DNA from: Halorubrum vacuolatum | GTDB taxonomy: Archaea; Halobacteriota; Halobacteria; Halobacteriales; Haloferacaceae | Reading direction: 5' to 3' | Length of the DNA stretch: 64,000 nt | NCBI RefSeq assembly: GCF_900188065.1 | Contig: NZ_FZNQ01000007.1 | Location: 62,001-126,000 of the forward strand | Shown: positions 53,951 to 63,124 of the stretch, in pieces | How the letters are laid out: each line of letters opens with the position of its first letter | Position numbering within the stretch: the stretch's first letter is position 1 | Program-made: the position numbers and the translations under genes | The notes under the pieces: generated by a model | Databases searched by the model: none | Told to the model about the DNA's origin: nothing | Seen by the model: only the letters and a program-made list of their open reading frames with translations

Positions 53951-54015
53951 TTGGACAGTTGAGACGCAACATTTGCGTCCCCTATGCACGAATGTAGTGT
54001 AAATAAACTGTCCAA
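53951..54015. repeat. 65-base MITE-like nested inverted repeat
   Basis: Perfect 10-bp terminal inverted repeats TTGGACAGTT (53951-53960) and AACTGTCCAA (54006-54015) enclose a hairpin GACGCAA / TTGCGTC (53963-53979). Terminal repeats of this kind suggest a transposon-derived scrap or MITE; no target-site duplication is evident. An RNA structure downstream of the TATA at 53934 is the alternative. Confidence 0.55.
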
Positions 54016-54190
54016 TCGCCGCTCATTCGGCCATTGGTGCCTGTGAACGGGGCGCGCGCGGCCAAAACTTGTTTTAATCTGACAGGTACGGGCATCTGCT
54101 CATATCGGGATACATCACGAAGTGCAGAATTCGAACGTTTTGGGCCTTCTAATGGCTTTATTACGACAATTGGACGTTCGTCAACCGAAA

Positions 54191-55222
54191 CTACTCCGGC
54201 TTCAGACCCTCCTCCTGGACGCGCATGACGGCCTCGCCGTCGGCGAGGTTGGGCGCGTCGACGAGGCGAACGATCCGTTTGTTCCCCTTCGATTTTCGGA
54301 GATACATCCGGAACGTCGAGGCGTGACCGAGGATGTTGCCGCCGATCGCCTGGGTCGGGTCGCCGAAGTACGAGTCGGGATTGGAGGCGACCTGATTGGT
54401 GACGAGGATGGCGGTGTTGTACAGGTCGCCGATCCGCATCAGGTCGTGGAGGTGTTTGTTCAGCTTCTGCTGGCGCTCGGCGAGCTCGCCACGGCCGACG
54501 TACTCGGCACGGAAGTGCGCGGTCAGCGAGTCCACACAGACGATCCGGATGGGCCACTCGCCCTCCTCCTGTTCGCCCGCGAGCTCCTTGGCCTTCTCGG
54601 CCAGCAGGATCTGGTGGTTGGAGTTGAACGCCTTCGCGACGTGGATCTGATCGAGGAACGCCTGGATTAACTCCTCCATCGCCTCCTCGTCGCTCGGGGT
54701 GCCCTCGATCTCACGGCGTTCCATCTCGTGGGCGAGGATCTCCTCGTCAAGTCCGCGGATCATGTCGTCGATCCGCTCGGGACGGAAGGTGTCCTCGGAG
54801 TCGACGAAGATACAGCCGCCCTCCAACCCGCCGTGCTCCTTTGCGAGCTGGACGTTGACCGCCATCTGATGGGTGACCTGTGATTTCCCGGAGCCGAACT
54901 CACCGTACACCTCGGTGATCGACTGCGTCTCGATGCCGCCACCCAGCAGGTCGTCGACCTCGTCGATCTGCCAGGAGAGCTTCCCGATCTCCTGGCGTCG
55001 TTCGAGCACGGTCGCGCCCGTCTCGAAGCCGCCGACGTCGGCCGCGTCGCGTGCGGCGTTGATGATGTCGGCCGCCGACGACTCGCCGATATCGGCCGTG
55101 TTCGACATCTCGCCGGGGCTCGCGACGGCGATCGACTGGTAGCTGTCGAATCCGTTTTCCATGAGTTTGTCCGCGGTCGCGGGGCCGACACCTGGGAGGT
55201 CCTCGAGTTCGTCTTCGGGCAT
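54191..55222 (-). CDS. radA: DNA repair and recombination protein RadA
   Basis: 343 residues, full length, no intein. N-terminal Hh[20 protein letters not shown], Walker [10 protein letters not shown] near residue 106, Walker [15 protein letters not shown] near 225, and the L2-region [20 protein letters not shown] near 275. Forms the presynaptic filament on ssDNA. Minus-strand TATA CTTTATAT at 55248-55255 gives a leaderless start at 55222. Confidence 0.97.
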   Translation of the reverse strand: MPEDELEDLPGVGPATADKLMENGFDSYQSIAVASPGEMSNTADIGESSAADIINAARDAADVGGFETGATVLERRQEIGKLSWQIDEVDDLLGGGIETQSITEVYGEFGSGKSQVTHQMAVNVQLAKEHGGLEGGCIFVDSEDTFRPERIDDMIRGLDEEILAHEMERREIEGTPSDEEAMEELIQAFLDQIHVAKAFNSNHQILLAEKAKELAGEQEEGEWPIRIVCVDSLTAHFRAEYVGRGELAERQQKLNKHLHDLMRIGDLYNTAILVTNQVASNPDSYFGDPTQAIGGNILGHASTFRMYLRKSKGNKRIVRLVDAPNLADGEAVMRVQEEGLKPE

Positions 55223-55247
55223 GTATCACGGGGTTGTGCGGCTTGGG

Positions 55248-55255
55248 ATATAAAG
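55248..55255 (-). promoter_or_regulatory. TATA box of radA
   Basis: Minus-strand CTTTATAT, 26-33 bases before the ATG at 55222. Confidence 0.6.
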
Positions 55256-55437
55256 TGTCGTTAACTACAGGGTGAAAGTGAAAGCCAGCGGATCGCCGTC
55301 GCCCGTGTCCCTGATTCCTCATGGTTCATGAATCCTTACGTCGGGGCGGAAGGTATGTCGGTGAAACTCATGCATGCCGCCGGCCTCGATCGGTCGACCG
55401 TGGCCGCCGGGTGTCCGTCGCCGGCGTGGAACACCCG

Positions 55438-55938
55438 TTAAAATCCGACCCGCCGAACGTAGCTGAGTTCGCGTATCGCCACGAGCAGATCGCCGGGGAG
55501 ATCGACGTCGGTGATCACGTAGAGTTTGGGGTCATCGGTGAACTCCGGATCGTCGCTCAACACCTGTCGGATCGGGACGTCGTGGGATGCGAGGATCCCC
55601 GTGACCTCCGCGATGATCCCCGCCTCGTCGGCGGCATCGACCTCGATGGTGAGCACCGTGAGTCCGAGGACGGGCGCGAGGTCCATCAGACTCGGTACCG
55701 AGGAGATGTTCGCGAAGATCCGACGCAGCTCCGGGTCCGCTAAGATCGCGTCCGTCGTCGAATCGACCACCCGTCGGTCCACGTCGAGTTCGCGCGCGAT
55801 GCCCGTGTACGGGATCTCGATGCCGCCGGAGACGACCCGACCCTCGTCGTTGACCGAGAAGCCACGCTCCAAACAGAGCCGGATCACCGCCTGCTGGCTG
55901 GGGGACCCCTCGAACTTCTCGAGGATCTCATCGAACAT
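55438..55938 (-). CDS. HTH plus ACT-domain regulator of amino acid metabolism (COG2150-like)
   Basis: 166 residues. The N-terminal half has a helix-turn-helix (VIRLCLERGFSVNDEG then GIARELDVDRRVVDSTTDAIL); the C-terminal half is an ACT domain (LTVLTIEVDAADEAGIIAEVTGILASHDVPIRQVLSD). ACT domains sense small ligands, mostly amino acids. Target genes unknown. Minus-strand TATA CTTTTTATA at 55964-55972 fixes the ATG at 55938. Confidence 0.85.
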   Translation of the reverse strand: MFDEILEKFEGSPSQQAVIRLCLERGFSVNDEGRVVSGGIEIPYTGIARELDVDRRVVDSTTDAILADPELRRIFANISSVPSLMDLAPVLGLTVLTIEVDAADEAGIIAEVTGILASHDVPIRQVLSDDPEFTDDPKLYVITDVDLPGDLLVAIRELSYVRRVGF

Positions 55939-55963
55939 GCGTTGTCCGCGTTTCACCCCCGGC

Positions 55964-55972
55964 GTATAAAAA
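55964..55972 (-). promoter_or_regulatory. TATA box of the ACT-domain regulator
   Basis: Minus-strand CTTTTTATA, 26-34 bases before the ATG at 55938. Confidence 0.6.
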
Positions 55973-56035
55973 GGCGGACGGCATCGGTTGTCGGCGTTGC
56001 TGTGTGGACGGCATCGACAGCCGGTGTCGTCGCGC

Positions 56036-58861
56036 TCAGCGTTCCTCGTCAGCGTCGAGCCGCTTCTGCCATCTCTGCACCCGACCCACGAGGTCGATCG
56101 GCGTCGTCTCTGCGAGGTCGACGTCGGCCAGTTCCGTCAAGACGGCCGCGGTCTCCTCATCGATGGCGTTCCCACCGTCGTCCGTGGTTTCGTTGTCGGC
56201 GCCCTGCCCACTATCGTCGGCGCCCTGCCCACTATCGTCGGCGCCCCGCGTAGTGCCCTCACCTGCGCGGGCGAACGATCCGCTGGACAGATCGAAGACG
56301 ACCTGTTGGGTTTCGCCGCTCCCGCCGTTCCCGTCTGCGCTTCGTCCGCTCCCGCCGCGGGCCTCGATCGCCTTTTCGGCGCGAAGCCGATCGAGCACCT
56401 CGTCCGCGCGGTCGACGACCGGCTCGGGGACGCCCGCGAGGTCGGCGACGTGGACGCCGTAGGAGCGGTTCGTCGGCCCCTCACGGACGGTTCGGAGGAA
56501 CGTCACGTCGCCGCCGCGCTCGTCGACGGCGACGTGGACGTTCTCGACGCGGGGGAGGTGGTCCGCGAGCGTCGTCAGCTCGTGATAGTGGGTCGCAAAG
56601 AGGGTCCGTGCCTGCACCTCGTTGTGGAGATACTCCGTCGCGGCCCACGCGATGGAGATGCCGTCGTAGGTGGCGGTCCCGCGGCCGACCTCATCGAGGA
56701 TCACGAGCGAATCTTCTGTCGCCGAGTGGAGGATGTTCGACAGCTCCTGCATCTCGACCATGAACGTCGACCGGCCCTGTGCCAACTCGTCGAGCGCGCC
56801 GACGCGGGTGTAGATCCCGTCGACGAGCCCGACCCGGGCGGCGCGCGCGGGCACGAACGAGCCGACCTGTGCGAGCAGCTGGATCAACGCCGCCTGCCGC
56901 ATATAGGTCGATTTCCCGCTCATGTTCGGCCCGGTGACGATCAGGAAGCCGCGCTCCGCGTCGAGCGCGAGGTCGTTGGGGACGAAATCGGTCGTCCGCT
57001 CGACGACCGGATGCCTCCCGGCGTCGATCGACAGCGAGCGTTCCTCGACAAGTTCGGGTCGCGTCCAGTCGTTGCCGGCGGCGTGGGTCGCGAGCGACGC
57101 CAACGCGTCGAGTTCGGCGATCGCCCGGCCGACGTCCTGCAGCAGGTCGCTTTCGTCGGCGACCCGGTCGCGAAGCTCGGCGAACAGCTCGGCTTCGAGC
57201 GCCCCGCGCGCCTCCTCGATCCGGAGGATCTCCCGCTCCCGCTCGGCGAGCTCGTCGGTGACGAACCGCTTCGAGTTCTTGAGCGTCTTGATCTCGCGAT
57301 AGTGATCGGGCACCTCGTCGGCGACCGACTTGCCCACCTGGATGTAGTAGCCGTCGGTCCGGTTGCGGTCGACGGTGACGTGAGTCAACCCGTACTGGCG
57401 TTTCTCGCGCTCCGCGAGGGTGTCCAACCAGCGCTGCACCTCCTCGTGGCGATCGATGAGCCCGTCGAGCTCGTCGTCGTAGCCGCGGCACAACAGGCCG
57501 CCCTGCGTGGTCGTGCTCGGTGGGTCCTCCGCGAGCGCGTCGGACAGCTCCGCACACAGCTCCCGCGCCCGCCCGTGGTCCGGCCGTCCGAGTACGTCGG
57601 CGACGGGTGACTCCGCGAGCGGCGTCCCCTCGACCGCGGAGACGAGTTCGGGCCAGAGCGCGAGGGTGTCACGGACCGAGAGCAACTCGTTCGCGCCCGC
57701 GCCCCCGCTCGTCGCGCGTGCGGCGAGCCGTTCGAGGTCGTAGGCGTCCCCGAGCGTCTCGCGGAGGCGATCCCGCGCGAGCGCGCCCGCCGCGAGCGCC
57801 TCGACCGCGTCGAGCCGCGATTCGAGCGCCTCCCGATCCCGCTTCGGTCGGGTCAGCCACTCGCGAAGCAGCCGCCCGCCCGGCGCCGTGACGGTGTGAT
57901 CGAGCACGCAGAAAAGCGATCCGTCGCCGTCGCCGGCCATCGTCTCCGTCAACTCCAGGTTGCGCTGGGTGGTCGCGTCGAGTTCGACGTGGTCGCCCGC
58001 GCCGTACGTCTGCAGCCGTGTGATCGATGCGAGCACTCCCGCACCCGTCTCCGCGACGTACGCGAGGACCGCGCCGGCCGCCCGGACCGCGAGTTCCGAG
58101 TCGAGCCCGACCGTCTCCGCGGTCTCCCATCCGAACTGCTCACGAACCGCGTGTCGAGCCCGGCCGGGGGCGAACGCCTCCGCATCGAACAGCGAAACCG
58201 ATCCGGACAGCTCCTCGCGGACCGCCGCCAACACGGCGTCGTCGTTCCGGACGAGCGGCCCCGGCAGCACCTCCGCGGGGTCGACGCGGTACAGTTCCGC
58301 ACGGAGGTCGCTTTCGTCGTCGACTTCCGTGACGATGAACCGCCCCGTGGTCACGTCCGCGAGCGCGAGGCCGTAGGGGCCGCCGGAACCGTCGGCAGGC
58401 TCCGTGTGGTCCGTACGGTCCGTCCGCGCCGTTGCGGCCCCGTTTCCGCCCGCGTGCTGCACCTCGCCGTACTCGTCGACGGCGACGTCGCCCTCGCGGA
58501 CGATCGCGGCGAGGTAGCGGGCGTCCGCATCGGTCGTCTCAAGCAGCGTCCCGGGCGTGATCACGCGGGTGATCTCGCGGGCGTGGCCGTCGTCGGTCTC
58601 GTACTGGTCCGCGACGGCGACGCGGTAGCCCCGCTCGACGAGCGCCTTCGCGTAGGGCGTCAGCTCCGAGAGCGGCACGCCCGCCATCGGATACGAGGAG
58701 CCGTGTGAGGACTTCTGTGAGACCTTCAAATCGAGCTCGTCGGCGACGAACTCCGCGTCGTCCGCGAAGAACTCGTAGAAGTCCCCACATTGCATCGCGA
58801 GGACGTCGGCGTCCGTCTCCGCTTTTAACTCCAGAAACTCCCCGACGATGCCCGTTGCCAT
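56036..58861 (-). CDS. mutS: DNA mismatch repair protein MutS
   Basis: 941 residues, five-domain MutS1. Mismatch-reading F-x-E in CGDFYEFF near residues 25-32, Walker A TGPNMSGKSTYMRQ near 630, Walker B SLVILDEVGRGTATYDG near 700, and ATHYHELT near 735. A tail of about 100 residues (from near 830) is low-complexity and carries a 7-residue tandem repeat (see 56195-56245). Minus-strand TATA GTTTTAGC at 58885-58892 supports MATGIVGEF at 58861 over the ATG 15 bases upstream. Confidence 0.95.
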   Translation of the reverse strand: MATGIVGEFLELKAETDADVLAMQCGDFYEFFADDAEFVADELDLKVSQKSSHGSSYPMAGVPLSELTPYAKALVERGYRVAVADQYETDDGHAREITRVITPGTLLETTDADARYLAAIVREGDVAVDEYGEVQHAGGNGAATARTDRTDHTEPADGSGGPYGLALADVTTGRFIVTEVDDESDLRAELYRVDPAEVLPGPLVRNDDAVLAAVREELSGSVSLFDAEAFAPGRARHAVREQFGWETAETVGLDSELAVRAAGAVLAYVAETGAGVLASITRLQTYGAGDHVELDATTQRNLELTETMAGDGDGSLFCVLDHTVTAPGGRLLREWLTRPKRDREALESRLDAVEALAAGALARDRLRETLGDAYDLERLAARATSGGAGANELLSVRDTLALWPELVSAVEGTPLAESPVADVLGRPDHGRARELCAELSDALAEDPPSTTTQGGLLCRGYDDELDGLIDRHEEVQRWLDTLAEREKRQYGLTHVTVDRNRTDGYYIQVGKSVADEVPDHYREIKTLKNSKRFVTDELAEREREILRIEEARGALEAELFAELRDRVADESDLLQDVGRAIAELDALASLATHAAGNDWTRPELVEERSLSIDAGRHPVVERTTDFVPNDLALDAERGFLIVTGPNMSGKSTYMRQAALIQLLAQVGSFVPARAARVGLVDGIYTRVGALDELAQGRSTFMVEMQELSNILHSATEDSLVILDEVGRGTATYDGISIAWAATEYLHNEVQARTLFATHYHELTTLADHLPRVENVHVAVDERGGDVTFLRTVREGPTNRSYGVHVADLAGVPEPVVDRADEVLDRLRAEKAIEARGGSGRSADGNGGSGETQQVVFDLSSGSFARAGEGTTRGADDSGQGADDSGQGADNETTDDGGNAIDEETAAVLTELADVDLAETTPIDLVGRVQRWQKRLDADEER
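56195..56245. repeat. 21-base tandem repeat in mutS tail
   Basis: Two full copies of GTCGGCGCCCTGCCCACTATC (56195-56215, 56216-56236) and a 9-base third, in frame, encoding GADDSGQ repeats near the MutS C-terminus. Copy number is probably variable between strains. Confidence 0.85.
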
Positions 58862-58884
58862 GTCCGTATTCGACACCGTCGGCG

Positions 58885-58892
58885 GCTAAAAC
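58885..58892 (-). promoter_or_regulatory. TATA box of mutS
   Basis: Minus-strand GTTTTAGC, 24-31 bases before the ATG at 58861. Confidence 0.5.
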
Positions 58893-58971
58893 CCTACGGG
58901 TCGTCGCCCCGACACACCGTGGGCGTCCGTGCCAACCGTTATCGGCTCGGCTGTTGAACGATCGGTATCGA

Positions 58972-59744
58972 ATGGCACCACCTGGTGACGACAGCGGCTC
59001 CGCTCGCGCTGACAGTAACTCCCCGCGCGCCGATGGCGAGTCCCCACTCGCCGACCGCTCGATGCGTACGATCATCCTCACCGGCCTCGCGATCGTCGTC
59101 CCGATCCTGATCACCGCCTACGTGATCTGGTTCGCGGTCGGGATCGTGCAGGATATGCTCCAGCCGATCGTCGAGGTCCTCGAACTCGCCGGCATCGAGA
59201 CGCTCGTCACGCTCTTTGCGATGTTGGTCGTGTTCGGGGTCGTCGCGCCGTCGGGTCGCTCGCACAGTATCGATACGGCGAGCGGCTCGTCGAGACGGTC
59301 GATTACCTGATCGCCTCGGTCCCGGGCGTCGGCACCATTTATAAAGGATTTCGACAGGTCGGATCGTTGGCGTTGAACGACAGCGATGAGCGGTTTAAAG
59401 GCGTGAAGCTCGTGGAAATGTTCTCCGACGGGATGTACCTGCTCGCGTTCGAGACGACCGAGGCGCCCGGTTCCGTCGCCGACGCGCTTGAGGTAGATGA
59501 TGGCGTCTCGCTGTTCATCCCGTTGGCCCCGAATCCGGTCACCGGCGGCTATCTCACCTACGTCTCCGAGGACCGGGTGATCGACGTCGATATGACCGTC
59601 GAGGAGGGGATTCGAGCCATCCTCACGAGCGGGATCGCCACCGATGAGGGGGACCGATCGCCGAAGCGATTCACGATGGACGAGATACAACGGGTGGTCG
59701 ACTCCGAGACGCTCGATGACCTGCTCCGATCGCGTCACCGCTGA
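58972..59744 (+). pseudogene. DUF502 membrane protein split by a frameshift
   Basis: The first frame (58972-59310) gives an acidic N-terminus and two membrane spans (TIILTGLAIVVPILITAYVIW and TLVTLFAMLVVFGVV), then turns into non-family sequence and stops. The second frame (open through about 59240 to 59744) reads YRYGERLVETVDYLIASVPGVGTIYKGFRQ and ends in FIPLAPNPVTGGYLTYV, standard DUF502 sequence. A change equivalent to losing one base (or gaining two) lies at about 59236-59290. It may be a real pseudogene, a sequencing error or a -1 recoding site. Confidence 0.85.
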
Positions 59745-59786
59745 TCCATCCGTCGGGGCCTCACCGCTGATCCACCCGTCGGGGCC
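59735..59786. repeat. two tandem 26-base repeats at the DUF502 3' end
   Basis: Unit begins TCACCGCTGATCCA; copies 59735-59760 and 59761-59786 differ at one base. The first contains the DUF502 stop codon and the second abuts the stop of the convergent lipoprotein gene. Confidence 0.85.
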
Positions 59787-60380
59787 TCACCCGATCAACT
59801 GAAACTCGACGCCGACCGGCGGCCCATCGAGTAGCCCCCAGTAGACGAACCGGTGGGGGCCGGGGCCGAGCGCGGGACAGACGGTCAACTCGAGCCCCGA
59901 AACGGCCTCGGCGATGGCGTCCTCACGGAGCGTCAGGTTCCAGTTGTATGCCGAATTCGGCGACAACGACTCCTCTTCGGCCGGCAGCTCGACCGTCTCG
60001 CCCGACGTGGAGCCACGGATCTCCCTCCACCCCTCCTCGGTCTCACGCTGGATGGTGTAGGCGTCCTCGCCGTAGGTTCGCACGTCATCCTCGCCGGCGT
60101 TTCTGAAGGCGAGCCGCATCGAGTTGCCGTAGGTCTCGGAGGTCCCCTCCGCTGAGAGTTCGACGCTCACGCCGTCGGCCACCGCCGAGCGATCGGCGAC
60201 GGCCTCCTCGATCGGCGGTTCCAGCCGGACGAACTCGTCGTCCGCACACGAGAGCGTGTCCGGGACGCCCTCGGGACCCGCTGCGCCCTCGCCCGCGGTA
60301 AAATCGAGGCAGCCGGCGAACGCCCCGGTGCAGACGATCCCCCCGGCCCCGGCGAGGAGATCCCGTCGCGACGTGTCCAT
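59787..60380 (-). CDS. Tat-exported lipoprotein of unknown function
   Basis: 197 residues. Signal: twin-Arg SRRDLLAGAGG at residues 4-14 and lipobox AFAGC with Cys near 24, so a Tat substrate lipid-anchored at the outer face, typical of haloarchaea. The mature part is beta-rich (GVSVELSAEGTSETYGNSM, DAYTIQRETEEGWREIRG), like small immunoglobulin-type extracellular domains. Start MDTSRRD at 60380 is required for the signal; longer in-frame forms are rejected. Confidence 0.8.
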   Translation of the reverse strand: MDTSRRDLLAGAGGIVCTGAFAGCLDFTAGEGAAGPEGVPDTLSCADDEFVRLEPPIEEAVADRSAVADGVSVELSAEGTSETYGNSMRLAFRNAGEDDVRTYGEDAYTIQRETEEGWREIRGSTSGETVELPAEEESLSPNSAYNWNLTLREDAIAEAVSGLELTVCPALGPGPHRFVYWGLLDGPPVGVEFQLIG

Positions 60381-60517
60381 GGAACCGATAGCGGGTCGAC
60401 GGGTTTGAATCCCGCGAGTCGATTCGGGGGTCACCGGTCCGGCGGACGGGCCCATCCGTGGCCGTCACAAACCCCGCGTCCGGAACCGCTTTCCCGTCGG
60501 CCGGCACACAGCCGCGT

Positions 60518-61882
60518 ATGGAACTGTTCGGATCCAGCGGCATCCGGGGGGTCGCGCTGCGCTATCTCACGCCGGAGCTGGTCCTCGACATCGCGAAGGC
60601 GGCGGGCACGGTCTGGGCGGCCGACCGCGTCGCCGTCGCGCGCGACACCCGAACGACGGGTGAGCTGTTCGTCAACGCGGCCGCGAGCGGGCTCGCGGCG
60701 GTCGGCAGCGACGTCGACCGCCTCGGCGTCGTTCCGACCCCAACGGTCGGCCACTACTGTGAGTCCAACGGGGTTCCGTGTGTCCTCATCACCGCCTCGC
60801 ACAACCCGCCGGAGTTCAACGGCGTGAAGCTCGTGGGCGCCGACGGCGTGGAGCTCTCAGTCGACGTGCTCGAACGGATCGAACGGCGCGTGCTCGATGA
60901 CGAGTACGACCTCGCGAATTGGCAAACGGCGGGAACCGAGACGACCGTCGAGGGGGTCGTCGACGACTACCTCACACAGCTCCTCGCTAGCGTCGATCGC
61001 GAGGCGATCGCCGACGCGGACCTCACCGTCGCGGTCGACCCCGCCCACGGGGCGGCCTCGCTTCCCTCCCCGCGGTTCTTCCGCGAACTCGGCTGTGAGG
61101 TGCACACGATCAACGCGACCCCCGACGGCTACTTCCCCGGACGCGAACCGGAACCGGTTCCGGAGAACCTAACCGACCTCTCCCGGCTCGTCGCGACGAC
61201 CGACGCCGACGTCGGGATCGCCCACGACGGCGACGCCGACCGGGCGGTCTTCGTCGACGAAACCGGGCGCGTCATCGACGGCGACACCTCCTTCGCGGCG
61301 CTCGCAGATGCCGAGTTGCGGTCGGGGGATGCCGTCGTCAGCGCGGTCAACGTCTCCCAGCGGCTCGTCGACGTTTGTGAGAAAAACGACGCCGCCCTCG
61401 AACTGACGCCGATCGGCGCGACCGAGATCATCACCCGGACGCGTGAGCTTGCCGCGGAGGGCATCCGCGTCCCGATCGCCGGCGAGGGCAACGGCGGCGT
61501 CTTCTTCCCGCCGTACCGGCTCTCACGCGATGGGCCGTACATCGGCGCGAAGTTTCTCGAACTGCTCGCGAACGCCGACGGCGCGCCGGCAAGCGAGGTC
61601 GTCGCCCCGTACACCGACTACCACTTCGTCCGGGTCAACGTCGAGTACGGCGACCCCGAAGAGCGGGAGAACATGCTCGCGGCGGCCCGTGCGTACGCCG
61701 AGACGGCCGACGCCGAGCCCAACACGACCGACGGCTATCGGCTCGATTACGGCGACGCGTGGGTGTTGGTCCGACCTTCCGGGACGGAGCCGAAGATCCG
61801 CATCTACGCGGAGTCAGCCGACGCCGACCGCGCGGAGCGGCTCGCGGAGGGGATGCGCGAGGCCGTCGAGGCGGGTCGCTGA
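60518..61882 (+). CDS. glmM: phosphoglucosamine mutase-type phosphohexomutase
   Basis: 454 residues. GSSGIRG near residue 4, active-site phosphoserine loop TASHNPPEFNGVK near 92, metal loop AHDGDADRAVF near 238, sugar-binding GEGNGGVFFP near 325, and phosphate-binding RPSGTEPKIRIY near 420. Interconverts glucosamine-6-P and -1-P for UDP-GlcNAc; phosphomannomutase activity is possible. ATG at 60518 is chosen because MELFGSSGIRG is the family N-terminus. Confidence 0.9.
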   Translation: MELFGSSGIRGVALRYLTPELVLDIAKAAGTVWAADRVAVARDTRTTGELFVNAAASGLAAVGSDVDRLGVVPTPTVGHYCESNGVPCVLITASHNPPEFNGVKLVGADGVELSVDVLERIERRVLDDEYDLANWQTAGTETTVEGVVDDYLTQLLASVDREAIADADLTVAVDPAHGAASLPSPRFFRELGCEVHTINATPDGYFPGREPEPVPENLTDLSRLVATTDADVGIAHDGDADRAVFVDETGRVIDGDTSFAALADAELRSGDAVVSAVNVSQRLVDVCEKNDAALELTPIGATEIITRTRELAAEGIRVPIAGEGNGGVFFPPYRLSRDGPYIGAKFLELLANADGAPASEVVAPYTDYHFVRVNVEYGDPEERENMLAAARAYAETADAEPNTTDGYRLDYGDAWVLVRPSGTEPKIRIYAESADADRAERLAEGMREAVEAGR

Positions 61883-61956
61883 TCGGCGGGAGGCGGGCCG
61901 CTGATCGGCGGGAGGCGGGCCGCTGATCGGCGGGAGGCGGGCCGCTGATCGGCGGG
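61878..61956. repeat. 22-base tandem repeats, 3.6 copies
   Basis: Unit GCTGATCGGCGGGAGGCGGGCC begins at 61878, 61900, 61922 and 61944 (the last partial). The first copy contains the glmM stop codon; the rest fill the space to the convergent gene at 61970. Confidence 0.9.
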
Positions 61957-61969
61957 TGTTGAACGCCGA

Positions 61970-63121
61970 CTAGCTCGTCTCCGTCTCCGCCAACACGTCC
62001 TCGACGATCGCGAGCGTCCGCTCCGCCTCCGCGACCCGCTCGTCTATCGCCCCGCTTTCGAGCAGCGCGAGCTCGTCGTCGTCGACGGCCGCCCGCACCT
62101 CGGCGGCGCGGCGGAGGGTCGCGTACTCCTCCTCGCGGGCGAGGTCGCGGACCGATCGGAGGGTCGCGACCAGTTTATCATCGGCGAATCGGGCGACGAG
62201 CGGCACGAGTTCGCCGATCTCGTAGGCCAACTCGTCGCCGGGGGCGGGCGGCCAGCCGAGCGTGAACGGTTCGCCGTCGAGCCGTTCGAGATAGGTTCGA
62301 TGCACCGCGACCGCCGTCCGGAGCGCGCCGGGATCGTCGACGTAGTGTTGGAGCTTCGAGTTGGAGTAGTCCGCATATTCGAGGAGGTCCGTGAGCGACT
62401 CCTCGCCCGCCTCGTGCTCCTCGACGTACTCCTGCAGGTCGGCGGGCGGGACGTCGACCTCGACGAACGGCGTCGCGTCCGCGCGATCGAGGAGCGCGAA
62501 GACGCGCCGGGCGGACGCCTCCCGCTTGAACTCACGGAACGCCGACCGCACCCCCTCGTTATACGATTCGATCGGCTCTCGAATCCGGTCCACGTCGACC
62601 GTGAGGTCGGCGTCGGCCATTTCCGCGACGGTTCGGAGCCGTTCCAGCCGGTCCGCGAGCGCGTCCCGTGCGTCCATCGCCTCCTTGCGGGCCGCCCGTC
62701 GGGCCTCGTCGGCCGCGTCGCGCTCCTCGAGCAGATCGACGTACTCACGGGCGGGTTCGAGCGCCTCCCGCGCGGCCGCGAAGTCGCGCTCGGAGAGCCG
62801 CCGCTTGTTCACGGTCTCGTCGGCGGCGGCGAACGCGTCCGCGGCGAGCGCGTCGTCGCCGACGCTCGTCGCGCTCGAGAACGCCCCCTCAAACCGGACG
62901 TACGAGCCGAAATCGCCGGTTCCGACCGCGTCCTCCTCGTACTGATCGAGCACGCGGTGTGCCGTCCGAAAGGCGTCCGCGGCCGTCTCGACGCGTGACT
63001 CGCCGAGCGTGTCGATCTCCGCTTCGATCCGTTTCAGGTCGTCGTAGCGCTCGCGAAGCTCCGCGGCGGCCTCGCCGGCCGTCCGCACGACGTCCCCGTC
63101 GGTTTCATCCTCACGGCCCAT
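61970..63121 (-). CDS. DUF7118-type coiled-coil protein
   Basis: 383 residues, almost entirely charged alpha helix with long coiled-coil stretches (residues 10-190) and a mixed C-terminal half. I believe this is the haloarchaeal DUF7118 family, with no known function. It follows hisI after three bases and is therefore co-transcribed with it, but nothing suggests a histidine-pathway enzyme. Confidence 0.6.
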   Translation of the reverse strand: MGREDETDGDVVRTAGEAAAELRERYDDLKRIEAEIDTLGESRVETAADAFRTAHRVLDQYEEDAVGTGDFGSYVRFEGAFSSATSVGDDALAADAFAAADETVNKRRLSERDFAAAREALEPAREYVDLLEERDAADEARRAARKEAMDARDALADRLERLRTVAEMADADLTVDVDRIREPIESYNEGVRSAFREFKREASARRVFALLDRADATPFVEVDVPPADLQEYVEEHEAGEESLTDLLEYADYSNSKLQHYVDDPGALRTAVAVHRTYLERLDGEPFTLGWPPAPGDELAYEIGELVPLVARFADDKLVATLRSVRDLAREEEYATLRRAAEVRAAVDDDELALLESGAIDERVAEAERTLAIVEDVLAETETS

Positions 63122-63124
63122 CGA

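Larger units (their letters stand above)
53749..54190. other. 442-base gene-free region between amt-PII and radA
   Basis: Low-GC compared with its surroundings. Holds the amt leader and promoter, an isolated plus-strand TATA-like CTATATAAG at 53934-53942, the nested inverted-repeat element 53951-54015 and a GCGCGCGCGGCC stretch near 54052-54063. No convincing coding sequence on either strand. Confidence 0.6.

Noticed and set aside
55321-55743. 140-codon plus-strand open frame downstream of radA's promoter
   Set aside because: Mostly antisense to the ACT-domain regulator; no recognisable protein features.
61878-61956. Possible CRISPR array
   Set aside because: Contiguous 22-base tandem repeats without spacers.
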